The notes under the pieces are model-generated. The model searched no databases. It was not told where the DNA came from and worked only from the letters and a program-made list of their open reading frames with translations. A DNA stretch of 64,000 bases from the NCBI RefSeq assembly GCF_022559625.1, contig NZ_CP042288.1, positions 1,016,409 to 1,080,408 on the forward strand. The letters run 5' to 3'. Shown one piece after another: positions 56,126-64,000 of this stretch. The first letter of the stretch is position 1; each line of letters begins with the position of its first letter. This stretch comes from Aquisalinus flavus. GTDB taxonomy: Bacteria; Pseudomonadota; Alphaproteobacteria; Caulobacterales; Parvularculaceae. The translations under genes were made by a program, and so were the position numbers.

Positions 56126-56703
56126 TGGTTGCCTTCGTCCGAAACGGTTGTCTGGCCGGCCTGCTTGTGACCGCCATGGCCGGCTGTGTCGGCATCACGC
56201 CGGTGACGGGGCCGCTCGATGTCGATGGCGCTTACCGGATCACGCTGGGTGAGACATGGTCCGCCTATCCGCGCGATACCCGCACGAAACTGCGCAATCT
56301 GACGATTGACGGCGACGCGCTGAATTCGCTGACCTTTGCAGCGTCCCTGGAGGACGGACATACGCTGATCAAGACCTATGACCGCGAGCGCCTGCTGCCG
56401 GTGTATCGCTCGGATATGTCCCAGACCGAAGTCGTCGAATTCATTCGCGACAGCCTCAGCGTCGGCGGCATGGCCGATGCGACCATCACCAGCCTCAGGC
56501 CTGAACCTTTCGGCCCGCTGGAAGGGGTGCGGTTCGACGTGACGGGAGCGACGCAGCGCGGGCTGAACATGTCCGGCACGGGCAAGGCCGCCATCGAGGA
56601 CGGCAAGCTGCATCTCATTATCTATACGGCGCCCACGGAATACTATTTCGAGCTGCATGAATATGAGGTCAATGAGATCCTCGGCAGCATCGAATTGCTT
56701 TGA
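56122..56703 (+). CDS. Predicted lipoprotein (193 aa)
   Basis: Start overlaps the M48 stop (ATGA). The signal LLVTAMAGC ends in lipobox MAGC. The mature part is a small alpha/beta domain with ETWSAYPRDTRTKLRNLTIDG. No family recognised. It is the third gene of a lipoprotein-protease-lipoprotein operon. Confidence 0.72.
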   Translation: MMVAFVRNGCLAGLLVTAMAGCVGITPVTGPLDVDGAYRITLGETWSAYPRDTRTKLRNLTIDGDALNSLTFAASLEDGHTLIKTYDRERLLPVYRSDMSQTEVVEFIRDSLSVGGMADATITSLRPEPFGPLEGVRFDVTGATQRGLNMSGTGKAAIEDGKLHLIIYTAPTEYYFELHEYEVNEILGSIELL

Positions 56704-56800
56704 TCAGCTCGCGCTTTTAACGGCCAATGACAGGCCACTCCTGCGCAAACGGCAAGCGGCGCAGCGCAGGCGGCACAGGGCGAGTAACCGCACCTATCTG

Positions 56801-57442
56801 TCAGTCCGCATCAGGCTGGTTGTCCGGATGGGCGCGCTGGAACGCCTCCAGCTTTTCACAGGCCGCATGGACCTTGAGCAGTGCCGGGTAGGGCGACAGG
56901 TCAACATCGAACCGGGCGGCGCTGTAGATCTGAGGGATCAGGTAACAGTCCGCAATTGTCGGTGTTTCGCCGAAACAGAATTCGCCTTCATGGTCATTGC
57001 TCACGACGATTTTTTCCAGCGAGTCGAATGCGGCTTTCATCCATGTGCCAGCCCATTTGTTGATGCCGGCCTGATCCTGGTCAAATTCATCCTTCAGATA
57101 TTTCAATACGCGGAGATTCCCCAGGGGATGGGTATCGCAGCCGATGATCGCCGCCATGGCGCGAACCGTGGCGCGGTCCTCCGGCAAGACCGGCAATAGA
57201 GACGGCTCCGGTTTGTATTCCTCGAGATATTCGATGATCGCCGGGGACTGGCATATATTCGTGCCATCATCCAGAACGAGAGTCGGAACCAGCCCCTGCC
57301 GGTTATGTTCAAGATAGGCAGGCCCGTTGTGAGCGCCCGCCCGCAGATCGACCGTTTCGATCTCATAGTCGATGCCCTTGAGTTCGAGGGCAATGCGCGT
57401 GCGATAGGATGTCCCCGAGCGCCAGTAACTATAAAGTTTCAT
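56801..57442 (-). CDS. maiA: Maleylacetoacetate isomerase, GST zeta type (213 aa)
   Basis: Zeta-class GST. The start MKLYSYWRSGTSYRTRIALELKGI has the zeta motif, with Gly-Thr where human GSTZ1 has Ser-Cys, so the classic Cys is absent, as in many bacterial homologues. GLVPTLVLDDGTNICQSPAIIEYLEE is the glutathione-binding segment. The length of about 213 fits. It is divergent from hppD, and converts maleylacetoacetate to fumarylacetoacetate in the homogentisate route. Confidence 0.9.
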   Translation of the reverse strand: MKLYSYWRSGTSYRTRIALELKGIDYEIETVDLRAGAHNGPAYLEHNRQGLVPTLVLDDGTNICQSPAIIEYLEEYKPEPSLLPVLPEDRATVRAMAAIIGCDTHPLGNLRVLKYLKDEFDQDQAGINKWAGTWMKAAFDSLEKIVVSNDHEGEFCFGETPTIADCYLIPQIYSAARFDVDLSPYPALLKVHAACEKLEAFQRAHPDNQPDAD

Positions 57443-57533
57443 CATGTTCTCCGGTATTGGTTGCAAATGTAACGAAAATGAATTAGTTTCAAAAGATACG
57501 ATTCAAAGAACATTTTTCAAGGTGGAGACTATC
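57443..57533. promoter_or_regulatory. Divergent promoter region of maiA and hppD
   Basis: 91 bp, AT-rich, between the two divergent homogentisate-pathway genes, and a likely site for the MarR-type regulator encoded at the operon end. The imperfect inverted element GTTGCAAATGTAAC is present; binding is unproven. Confidence 0.35.
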
Positions 57534-58583
57534 ATGACAGGCATTGAAAATCCCCTCGGCACAAACGGTTTCGAATTCGTGATGTTCACATCCGACGATA
57601 TCTCGAGGCAGTCTGCCCTGTTCGAGAAGATGGGCATTCCCGCTATCGCGCGGCACAGGCAAAAGGACATCGTCCTGCATCGCTCGGGCGAGATCACGCT
57701 GCTGGTCAATGGCGTCAAGGGCGGTCATGCCGAGGAGTTTGCTAAAACCCACGGGCCAAGCGCCTGCGGCATGGCTTTCAGGGTCAAGGATGCCGAGAAG
57801 GCCTACAAGAGCGCGCTGGAGCGCGGTGCGACCGCGGCAGAAGACCGTAACGACCCGATCAGGGCCCGCGCCATCGAAGGTATCGGCGGTGCCCGTGTCT
57901 ATCTGATCGACCAGTATGGCGATGAGAATTTCTATGCGGATGATTTCGAGCTGATCGAGGGCAAAAGCTGGGACGAGGTCGGCCCCACCGGCCTGAAATA
58001 TCTCGATCACCTCACTCACAATGTGCGCCGTGGGCAGATGAAAGTCTGGGCCGATTACTATGAGCGAATCTTCAACTTCCGCGAAATCCGCCACTTCGAC
58101 ATTGAAGGCAAGAAGACCGGCCTGTTCTCCAAGGCGATGACCAGCCCTGACGGCAATATCAAGATCCCGCTCAACGAAAGCCAGGATGACAAGTCGCAGA
58201 TCGAGGAATTCATTCGCGACTATAATGGCGAGGGCATCCAACACATCGCTCTGGAGACGGGCGATATCTACAAGACCATCCCGGCCATGCGTGAGCGGGG
58301 TGTCGTCTTTCAGGATACGCCGGAAACCTATTTCGAGCTTATCGACACACGCCTGCCGGAGCACAACGAAGATGTCGCGTTCCTGAAGGAACAGCGCATC
58401 CTGATCGATGGCGGCGAGGCCCAGGGCGGCGGGTTCCTGTTACAGATCTTCATGGAGAACTCCATCGGCCCGATCTTCTTCGAGATCATCCAGCGCAAGG
58501 GCAATGAAGGCTTTGGCGAGGGCAATTTCAAGGCGCTGTTTGAATCAATCGAACTCGACCAGGAACGCCGGGGTGTCATTTAA
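57534..58583 (+). CDS. hppD: 4-hydroxyphenylpyruvate dioxygenase (349 aa)
   Basis: Fe(II) dioxygenase making homogentisate. The VOC-type C-terminal domain has GIQHIALETGDIYKTI (Fe ligand His), YLDHLTHNV (first Fe ligand His) and FFEIIQRKGNEGFGEGNFKALFESIE (ligand Glu plus the C-terminal helix). Start 57534 follows AAGGTGGAG. First gene of hppD-hmgA-fahA-marR. Confidence 0.95.
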   Translation: MTGIENPLGTNGFEFVMFTSDDISRQSALFEKMGIPAIARHRQKDIVLHRSGEITLLVNGVKGGHAEEFAKTHGPSACGMAFRVKDAEKAYKSALERGATAAEDRNDPIRARAIEGIGGARVYLIDQYGDENFYADDFELIEGKSWDEVGPTGLKYLDHLTHNVRRGQMKVWADYYERIFNFREIRHFDIEGKKTGLFSKAMTSPDGNIKIPLNESQDDKSQIEEFIRDYNGEGIQHIALETGDIYKTIPAMRERGVVFQDTPETYFELIDTRLPEHNEDVAFLKEQRILIDGGEAQGGGFLLQIFMENSIGPIFFEIIQRKGNEGFGEGNFKALFESIELDQERRGVI

Positions 58584-58585
58584 TC

Positions 58586-59731
58586 ATGGCTGACAGGAAG
58601 AACTGGATCATGCCGCGCCGGGTTGAAGGCGAAGCCTCCCGCCAGGCACATGCCGATCTGCCGAAAGGCACCTATGAGCGGGAAATCTCGAAGGAAGGCT
58701 TCTTCGGTCCTGCCGCCTTCCTGCACCATACCCATCCGCCGACCGGCTGGACCAGTTTCGAAGGGCCGCTTCGCCCCCGCGCCTTCAATCTCTCCAAGCT
58801 TGACCATGGGCATCATTCACCGTGGTCGGCGCCGCGCATCCTGTCCAACAAGCACATGGAAATGCGGTTCTGGAAACTGGCCGAGGCGATGCCCGCGCTG
58901 TCGCGCAATGCCGATGGCGACCAGCTGCTGTTCATTCACCGGGGTGAGGGCGCGCTGTACTGCGACTATGGTCATCTCGACTACGAGCAGGGCGATTATA
59001 TCGTGCTGCCGCGCGGGACGATGTGGCGTCTCGATCCGTCGACAGAGAATGAAGTCCTGATGATCGAGGCAACCAACAGCCATTACACCCTGCCGGACAA
59101 GGGCCTGGTCGGCCCGCACGCGATCTTCGACCCTGCCATGCTCGATGCACCGAAGATCGACGATGTCTTCCGCGCCCAGCAGGGCGAGACCGAGACACGC
59201 GTCGAGATCAAGAAACGCGGTGCAGTCTCCGTCGCGACCTTCCCGTTCAACCCTCTCGACGTCATAGGGTGGCATGGCGAGTTGAGCGTTGTCCGGATCA
59301 ATGTCCGCCATATCAGGCCGCTGATGTCGCACCGCTATCACGTGCCGCCATCTGCGCATACGACCTTCATCTCGGACCGGTTCGTGGTCTGCACCTTCGC
59401 GCCGCGCCCGTTCGAGACAGACCCCGGGGCGCTGAAAGTGCCGTTCTTCCACAATAATGACGATTACGAAGAAATCCTGTTCTACCACGCCGGCGATTTC
59501 TTTTCGCGCGATAATATCGAGGCGGGGATGATGACGGTGCACCCATCGGGCTTCACCCATGGCCCGCACCCGAAAGCCCTGAAGGGCATGTTCACACCGA
59601 AGAAAGAAGCGACCGACGAATATGCCGTCATGGTCGACACCCGTGACCCGATTGATTTTCATGAAGAAGCCAGGCCCGTCGAGTGGGAAGGCTATGTGAA
59701 CAGCTGGCAGAACCGATCTGCAGAAGACTGA
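58586..59731 (+). CDS. hmgA: Homogentisate 1,2-dioxygenase (381 aa)
   Basis: Ring-cleavage enzyme. The iron-site region is EILFYHAGDFFSRDNIEAGMMTVHPSGFTHGPHP, and an upstream RGTMWRLDPSTEN belongs to the cupin-like core. At 381 residues it is the short alphaproteobacterial type, against about 440 in Pseudomonas. It starts 2 bp after the hppD stop. Confidence 0.94.
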   Translation: MADRKNWIMPRRVEGEASRQAHADLPKGTYEREISKEGFFGPAAFLHHTHPPTGWTSFEGPLRPRAFNLSKLDHGHHSPWSAPRILSNKHMEMRFWKLAEAMPALSRNADGDQLLFIHRGEGALYCDYGHLDYEQGDYIVLPRGTMWRLDPSTENEVLMIEATNSHYTLPDKGLVGPHAIFDPAMLDAPKIDDVFRAQQGETETRVEIKKRGAVSVATFPFNPLDVIGWHGELSVVRINVRHIRPLMSHRYHVPPSAHTTFISDRFVVCTFAPRPFETDPGALKVPFFHNNDDYEEILFYHAGDFFSRDNIEAGMMTVHPSGFTHGPHPKALKGMFTPKKEATDEYAVMVDTRDPIDFHEEARPVEWEGYVNSWQNRSAED

Positions 59732-59762
59732 CCTTTTGACAACTGACCCAAGGAGGAAGTTG

Positions 59763-60779
59763 ATGAAACTTGCATCCCTGAAACACGGGCGTGACGGCAT
59801 TCTGGTCGTCGTCTCCCGCACCCTCGAAATCTGTATCGAAGCTGGCGAAATTGCACCGACCATGCAGGCCGCGCTCGACAACTGGGACGCGGCAGCACCG
59901 AAATTGCAGAAGCTCTACCAGGCGCTCAATGATGGCTCGATCGATGCACGACCCTTTAACGAGGCTGCTTGTGCATCGCCCCTGCCGCGGGCCTATCAGT
60001 GGGCGGACGGTTCGGCCTATGTCAATCACGTCGAACTGGTGCGCAAGGCGCGCGGCGCCGCGATACCGGACAGTTTCTGGGAAGAACCTCTTATGTATCA
60101 GGGCGGCTCGGATGCGTTTCTCGATCCTCGCGGCGATATTGAAATCGAGGACACTGCCTGGGGCATCGACATGGAAGGCGAGATCGCCGTCATTACCGGC
60201 GATGTCCCGATGGGTGTCAGCGCCGATGATGCCGGCTCCCATATCCGCCTCTTGATGCTCGTCAATGACGTGTCCCTGCGCAATCTGATCCCGGGTGAAC
60301 TCGGCAAGGGTTTCGGCTTCTTCCAGTCCAAGCCGTCGAGCGCCTTTTCGCCGGTCGCGGTCACGCCGGACGAGCTTGGTGAAGCGTGGCAAGGCAACAA
60401 GGTCCATCTGCCGCTGAAGGTCGATTACAACGGTCAGCCTTTCGGCCGCGCCGATGCCGGTGTCGACATGACGTTCGATTTCGCCCGGCTTGTCGCCCAT
60501 GCTGCGAAGTCGCGGCCGCTCGGCGCGGGGACGATCATCGGGTCGGGCACGGTTTCCAACAAGCTCGATGGCGGGCCGGGCAAGCCGGTCAGTGCCGGGG
60601 GTGTCGGCTATTCCTGTATCGCGGAAATGCGCATGATCGAGACCATCGATCAGGGCAAGCCGGAGACGCAGTTCATGTCCTTCGGCGATACTGTCCGTAT
60701 CTGGATGGAGGACGCTGATGGCAAATCGATCTTCGGTGCCATCGACCAGAAGGTCAGCCAGTACAATCCGCCGCGCTGA
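59763..60779 (+). CDS. fahA: Fumarylacetoacetate hydrolase (338 aa)
   Basis: Hydrolyses fumarylacetoacetate to fumarate and acetoacetate. Motifs: GIDMEGEIAVITGDVP (metal-site Glu), LVNDVSLRNLIP, GAGTIIGSGTVSN. The start follows a perfect AAGGAGGAAG site, fixing it at 59763. Third of the operon. Confidence 0.94.
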   Translation: MKLASLKHGRDGILVVVSRTLEICIEAGEIAPTMQAALDNWDAAAPKLQKLYQALNDGSIDARPFNEAACASPLPRAYQWADGSAYVNHVELVRKARGAAIPDSFWEEPLMYQGGSDAFLDPRGDIEIEDTAWGIDMEGEIAVITGDVPMGVSADDAGSHIRLLMLVNDVSLRNLIPGELGKGFGFFQSKPSSAFSPVAVTPDELGEAWQGNKVHLPLKVDYNGQPFGRADAGVDMTFDFARLVAHAAKSRPLGAGTIIGSGTVSNKLDGGPGKPVSAGGVGYSCIAEMRMIETIDQGKPETQFMSFGDTVRIWMEDADGKSIFGAIDQKVSQYNPPR

Positions 60780-60813
60780 CAGGATGAGCAGGGCAGGCAC
60801 GAGGACTGAACAA

Positions 60814-61287
60814 GTGACACAAACCACGACCCAAAACAGCGCGGAGGAGCCCTTCATTCTGGAGGAGTTCATCCCGTTCAAGCTGGCAGTGCTCAGCGAT
60901 GCCGTGTCCAAGCTCATTGCCCGGGATTATTCGGACCGTTTCGGTATTACCATCGCGGAATGGCGGGTAATGGCCCTGGTCAGCCAGTATGACGAGGTCC
61001 GTGCCCAGACGGTCGTCGAAAAGACACCGATGGACAAGGTCGCGGTCTCGCGTGCGGTCGCATCGCTCGTCGACAAGGGGCTTCTGGAAAAGCGGACAAG
61101 CCAGGCCGATCGCCGCTCCGCCCTCCTGCATCTCAGCGCCAAGGGCAACACTATCGCCACCGACATCCAGGCAGTCGCGAAGGTCCATAATGACGATGTC
61201 TTGCAGGCGCTGACGACGACAGAGCAGGCGGTCCTCCACGCCATCCTTGACAAGCTGATCGTTCAGGCGAGAAACCTGACCCAATAA
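60814..61287 (+). CDS. MarR-family regulator (157 aa)
   Basis: A winged HTH: GITIAEWRVMALVSQYDEVRAQTVVEKTPMDKVAVSRAVASLVDKGLLEKRTSQADRRSALLHLSAKG. The GTG at 60814 follows GAGGAC with 8-nt spacing; the ATG at 60784 has no spaced ribosome site, but is possible. It is the likely local regulator of tyrosine/homogentisate degradation; ligand unknown. Confidence 0.88.
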   Translation: MTQTTTQNSAEEPFILEEFIPFKLAVLSDAVSKLIARDYSDRFGITIAEWRVMALVSQYDEVRAQTVVEKTPMDKVAVSRAVASLVDKGLLEKRTSQADRRSALLHLSAKGNTIATDIQAVAKVHNDDVLQALTTTEQAVLHAILDKLIVQARNLTQ

Positions 61288-61302
61288 TCGGTCATCCGAG
61301 GA

Positions 61303-62133
61303 TCAGTCGGTGATGATGCCGGCCCTGTTTAGGGCACGGAATGCAGATACTCTCATCGCCCGCGCATTCGAACCCGTCACCAGTCCCATCCCGTGCTGGC
61401 GCAGCCAGGCATTCATGCGATGCAGGTCCGCTTCTGCAACACTGAGGCGGGAACGCCAGGTAATCGAGAACGAGATGGAGACTTCCGGCCCGTTCTTGAC
61501 CCAGTGTGGTGCCTTTACCGGCACGTGAACCGCATCGCCCGGAGCGAGATCGAACAGGGTGGAGCCTTCATCGAAATCTGGCTCGTAAGGCAGGTTTCGG
61601 TGACCGGTCTTCGAGTGATAGGCCTCATGGATCTGCGCGGTCAGGATACCTTCGCGCGGATAGACCCGCATCTGTTTGGACCCCCTGATCTGCATGAGGA
61701 TATTATGTTCCGGGTCCATGTGGAACGGCGTCACCGAGTTCGGCGAGGAGATGAAAATGAAGGCTTCCTTGCGGAACATTGCGCCTGATGCCGGCGCAAT
61801 CAGGCCCGCAAGTTCCGAAAGGCATTCCTCGAGCCTCGATGCGCAGGCAGGATCACGCTCCACGTTTTTCAACACCATCCATGAACCGTTTTCCTCGATC
61901 GAGCGGATGGTTTCGGCAATGCCGAGGCCGTTGCCGGGTGTCTGGTCGGGGCGCTGCGCGACGGGCAGGTCCCCGCGATTATATTCGACGAGATCTGCAG
62001 GTAGCCGCGTGGCAATATCGGCAAGCCGCTCGAGACTGAAGAACCCATCCTGCGCCAGATGGTGAGACAATTTTACGGGCCTGTCGGGATAGGCACCTGA
62101 GAAAGCGTGCTTCGCGTCACCGGTAAAGATCAT
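61303..62133 (-). CDS. Cupin-like (JmjC-type) HxD protein (276 aa)
   Basis: Start 62133 overlaps the stop of the acyltransferase gene (ATGA), which argues against the longer frame from 62310. The double-stranded beta-helix shows H138-M-D140 (TPFHMDPEHNILMQI) and a distal His in VPVKAPHWV (H210), the HxD...H Fe(II)/2-oxoglutarate triad of Cupin_8/JmjC-like hydroxylases. Substrate unknown; it is paired with the acyltransferase. Confidence 0.78.
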   Translation of the reverse strand: MIFTGDAKHAFSGAYPDRPVKLSHHLAQDGFFSLERLADIATRLPADLVEYNRGDLPVAQRPDQTPGNGLGIAETIRSIEENGSWMVLKNVERDPACASRLEECLSELAGLIAPASGAMFRKEAFIFISSPNSVTPFHMDPEHNILMQIRGSKQMRVYPREGILTAQIHEAYHSKTGHRNLPYEPDFDEGSTLFDLAPGDAVHVPVKAPHWVKNGPEVSISFSITWRSRLSVAEADLHRMNAWLRQHGMGLVTGSNARAMRVSAFRALNRAGIITD

Positions 62134-63266
62134 GCCTTGACGCCTTTCGTGCCGAGCATGAGGCGTGTACGTTCCGATGTCGTTTCGAGGAATTGGCACA
62201 GCATTGACGCCGATCGGTTGGACAGGCCGCGAAGCGGGACATTGACATGGCACATGGTCTGACGCTCCGCCCACAGCTTGTCGATCATGGGATGATCTTC
62301 CTGTGCGCATGAGTCGACCCTGGCAAGGCGGTTTTCGTCAAGGACCTGACGAGTTAGTTCCAGTTCCAGCATCACACCCGGGGAGTAGCGCGCATACTCG
62401 GCGTCATGGGCAATCTTGAACGACCAGCCATGGGCACCCGCCGTGAAGTTGATCAGCATGCCGATACATTGATCACCGAGGTCAAGGCGCATGAAATGCA
62501 GCTGTCTCGCGTGGTGTGCAGCGTGGACGATCTCTTTCAGAAATGCCGGTCCGGTTTCGTCGGTTGCGAGAGAAGAGCCGCCATGGCCACGCCAGCCCTC
62601 ATGCTCCAGGCGCAGGAAGTGGTCGCACCAGCTCTCGATCTCATGGCCATGCTCAAGCGTGCTGAATCGGACCTGACCTTCTTCGGACAGCCTGTTGGTC
62701 AGGCGACGCCATTCCTTCCTTTTCTTGCCGCGGATGTTCTGCAGGATATAGCCTTCATAGGACAGGGAGCTGTCAAGGCAGGCGCGTTGCCAGCGCGCGG
62801 CAGCATAGGCATGCGGCCCGGCCACGTCGCGCAGGGCGGTTTCTAGCGCGCCGCCTTCCACGAGCTGACGGAACTGAAGGAAGGCGCCTTTCAGGCCTGC
62901 TTCGGATGCGCCATTGATCAGGGTGGCAAAGAACTCTCTCTCATGGCCGGCGCGGACGAGCGGCGCCCCGAGGAAGCAATGGCGGTATAATCCGGTCCTG
63001 AGATAGGTTACGGGCAGCCTGGCATAGCCGGTCTTTGTTTCGACAGGCATGACGCCGATCAGAGCTTCGCCGGAGAATACGAGACAGAATACCATCCCGC
63101 CCATTTCGTCGAGCAGCGTGCAGGCAGGCTTGAGCAATGCCGGCGACAGGAAGGGATTGGGTTCGCAAGCCTTTTCAGCCAGCTCTCCAATGGCCTGCCA
63201 ATACTCATCAAGACCGGCGGCATCGGTCACATGCAGACGGCATGTCGCCAGATCGGGTTGTTCCAT
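62130..63266 (-). CDS. CelD/BioF2-like GNAT-fold acyltransferase (378 aa)
   Basis: Start 63266 follows GCAGGA with 8-nt spacing; the earlier ATG at 63287 lacks a site. GNAT-type core: IRGKKRKEWRRLTNRLSEEGQVRFS, then HFMRLDLGDQCIGMLINFTAG and WSFKIAHDAEYARYSPGVMLE. It is translationally coupled to the cupin gene downstream. It is unlike the acyltransferase at 5556-6668 except at the fold level. Confidence 0.8.
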   Translation of the reverse strand: MEQPDLATCRLHVTDAAGLDEYWQAIGELAEKACEPNPFLSPALLKPACTLLDEMGGMVFCLVFSGEALIGVMPVETKTGYARLPVTYLRTGLYRHCFLGAPLVRAGHEREFFATLINGASEAGLKGAFLQFRQLVEGGALETALRDVAGPHAYAAARWQRACLDSSLSYEGYILQNIRGKKRKEWRRLTNRLSEEGQVRFSTLEHGHEIESWCDHFLRLEHEGWRGHGGSSLATDETGPAFLKEIVHAAHHARQLHFMRLDLGDQCIGMLINFTAGAHGWSFKIAHDAEYARYSPGVMLELELTRQVLDENRLARVDSCAQEDHPMIDKLWAERQTMCHVNVPLRGLSNRSASMLCQFLETTSERTRLMLGTKGVKA

Positions 63267-63309
63267 GGATAAATCCTGCACACTCATAGGCGGTGTCTAG
63301 CAAGTTTCG

Positions 63310-63326
63310 TGCAGGTTAGACCTGCA
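63310..63326. promoter_or_regulatory. 17-bp inverted repeat between acyltransferase and beta-galactosidase genes
   Basis: TGCAGGT-TAG-ACCTGCA, perfect 7-bp arms, in the divergent intergenic region (63267-63472). Candidate operator; it has no T-tract and is not a terminator. Confidence 0.4.
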
Positions 63327-63472
63327 GATGCATTGATGCCGAAAGTTTTTCTGGCGCCGCCCGGCCGAGGTTGCGGAAATCCGGGTCGCGAGCCGGATAT
63401 CATTGTCGAATAATAATATAAATGATACCAAGGCATGAGCCATGAATGCGTCGGAATGGACAGGAGGCAAGC

Positions 63473-64000
63473 GTGATTTTCTTCAGACTTTCAGCTATTT
63501 GCGGTCTTATTGTGTCGTCATCAATCGTCACCGGATGCGGCGAGGCGCGAGGGGCCGAACCCCGTTTCCTGCGTGACGGCAACGGCGTCTTGCTCGAATG
63601 GCAGGACCCGGAAATTGTCCATGTCAACGAAGAAGCACCCCGGGCAAGCTTCATTCCCTATGAAACCACGCAGCTTGCCCGCCAGGACACGCCGGACCGG
63701 TCAGCCTTTTATCAGTCCCTCGATGGCACATGGAAATTCAGCTGGGCGCCGCGTCCTGCGGACCGGGCGGCCGAGTTCTGGCGGCAGGACTATGATGTCA
63801 GCGGCTGGGACGATATCGATGTTCCCTCGAACTGGGAGCGGCGCGGTTATGGCCTACCCCGCTATGTCAACGCGGATTATGTTTTCGGGGCGCAGGAGCC
63901 GGTCGTGCCGGTTGATGACAACCCGGTAGGGTCCTATCGCCGGACCTTCACGGTGCCCGAAAGCTGGGATGACCGGCGCATCTTCCTGCGTTTCGGGGCT
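63473..64000 (+). CDS. Glycoside hydrolase family 2 beta-galactosidase-like lipoprotein, 5' part
   Basis: GTG start 5 nt after AGGAGG. The first 176 codons give a lipoprotein signal (lipobox VTGC, Cys 22), then the GH2 sugar-binding start: QDPEIVHVNEEAPRASFIPY, FYQSLDGTWKFSWAPRP, DIDVPSNWERRGYGLP and GSYRRTFTVPESWDDRRIFLRF, as in LacZ. The rest is outside the window. Lipid anchoring would place the enzyme on the outer membrane or in the periplasm. Confidence 0.9.
   Translation, partial: MIFFRLSAICGLIVSSSIVTGCGEARGAEPRFLRDGNGVLLEWQDPEIVHVNEEAPRASFIPYETTQLARQDTPDRSAFYQSLDGTWKFSWAPRPADRAAEFWRQDYDVSGWDDIDVPSNWERRGYGLPRYVNADYVFGAQEPVVPVDDNPVGSYRRTFTVPESWDDRRIFLRFGA

Overview
The window looks like chromosomal DNA of a GC-rich, aerobic alphaproteobacterium. 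Supporting points are a ScfR/RamB-type regulator facing the glyoxylate-shunt genes, a long-form isocitrate lyase, a yfgM-bamB-der block, a tad-type pilin cluster, and many ATGA/GTGA/TAATG gene overlaps. A marine Hyphomonadaceae/Parvularculaceae-like organism would fit, but that placement is inference. No rRNA, CRISPR array, transposase, integrase or phage structural gene was seen. Two tRNA genes are present: Lys-TTT and Leu-GAG.

Layout. 1-1945 (minus): end of a tad locus, with TadG-like, TadE-like and a truncated TadE-like gene. 2144-2219: tRNA-Lys. 2366-8538: polysaccharide-type genes, including a fused Gfo/Idh/MocA + SDR protein, a GT4 glycosyltransferase, a CelD/FemAB-like acyltransferase and a convergent AsnB-type amidotransferase. 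8732-20245: housekeeping genes (polyprenyl diphosphate synthase, Lrp, Ppx/GppA, RlmE, guaB, small accessory proteins, RsmB-like methyltransferase, a quinone-reductase-like MDR, guaA). 20297-29969 (all minus): an accessory cluster bracketed by two membrane-anchored DJ-1/PfpI paralogues. It holds a kappa-GST/DsbA-like isomerase, two lipoproteins, a DUF4345-like membrane protein, an outer-membrane barrel, a membrane-anchored formylglycine-generating enzyme, a small membrane protein with a GTG start, a membrane-anchored sulfatase with the CGPTR motif, and an AraC regulator at the upstream end. Divergent from AraC is a patatin-POTRA-barrel protein of the PlpD type (30290-32515).

33179-45353 holds a methyltransferase, an exported protein of unknown function, ScfR divergent from malate synthase and isocitrate lyase (with a clear terminator), an unrecognised three-gene membrane operon that begins with TTG, then GST-apt-TerB-like genes. 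45426-50167 is panB-yfgM-bamB-der. 50193-53106 (minus) holds a DUF1906-SH3 protein and an ECF42-type sigma factor with its two DGPF/YCII partners. 53202-54077 is lipB and tRNA-Leu separated by three hairpins. 54258-56703 is a three-lipoprotein operon with an M48 protease. 57534-61287 is the homogentisate route (hppD, hmgA, fahA, marR, with divergent maiA). 61303-63266 is a translationally coupled HxD cupin + GNAT pair. The window ends inside a GH2 beta-galactosidase lipoprotein with a GTG start.

Most notable: (1) the sulfatase and its activating enzyme both appear tethered to the inner membrane with catalytic domains in the periplasm, unlike the usual cytoplasmic bacterial FGE; (2) the unknown operon 40665-43649; (3) the cupin/acyltransferase pair; (4) a perfect 19-bp palindrome between scfR and the malate synthase gene.
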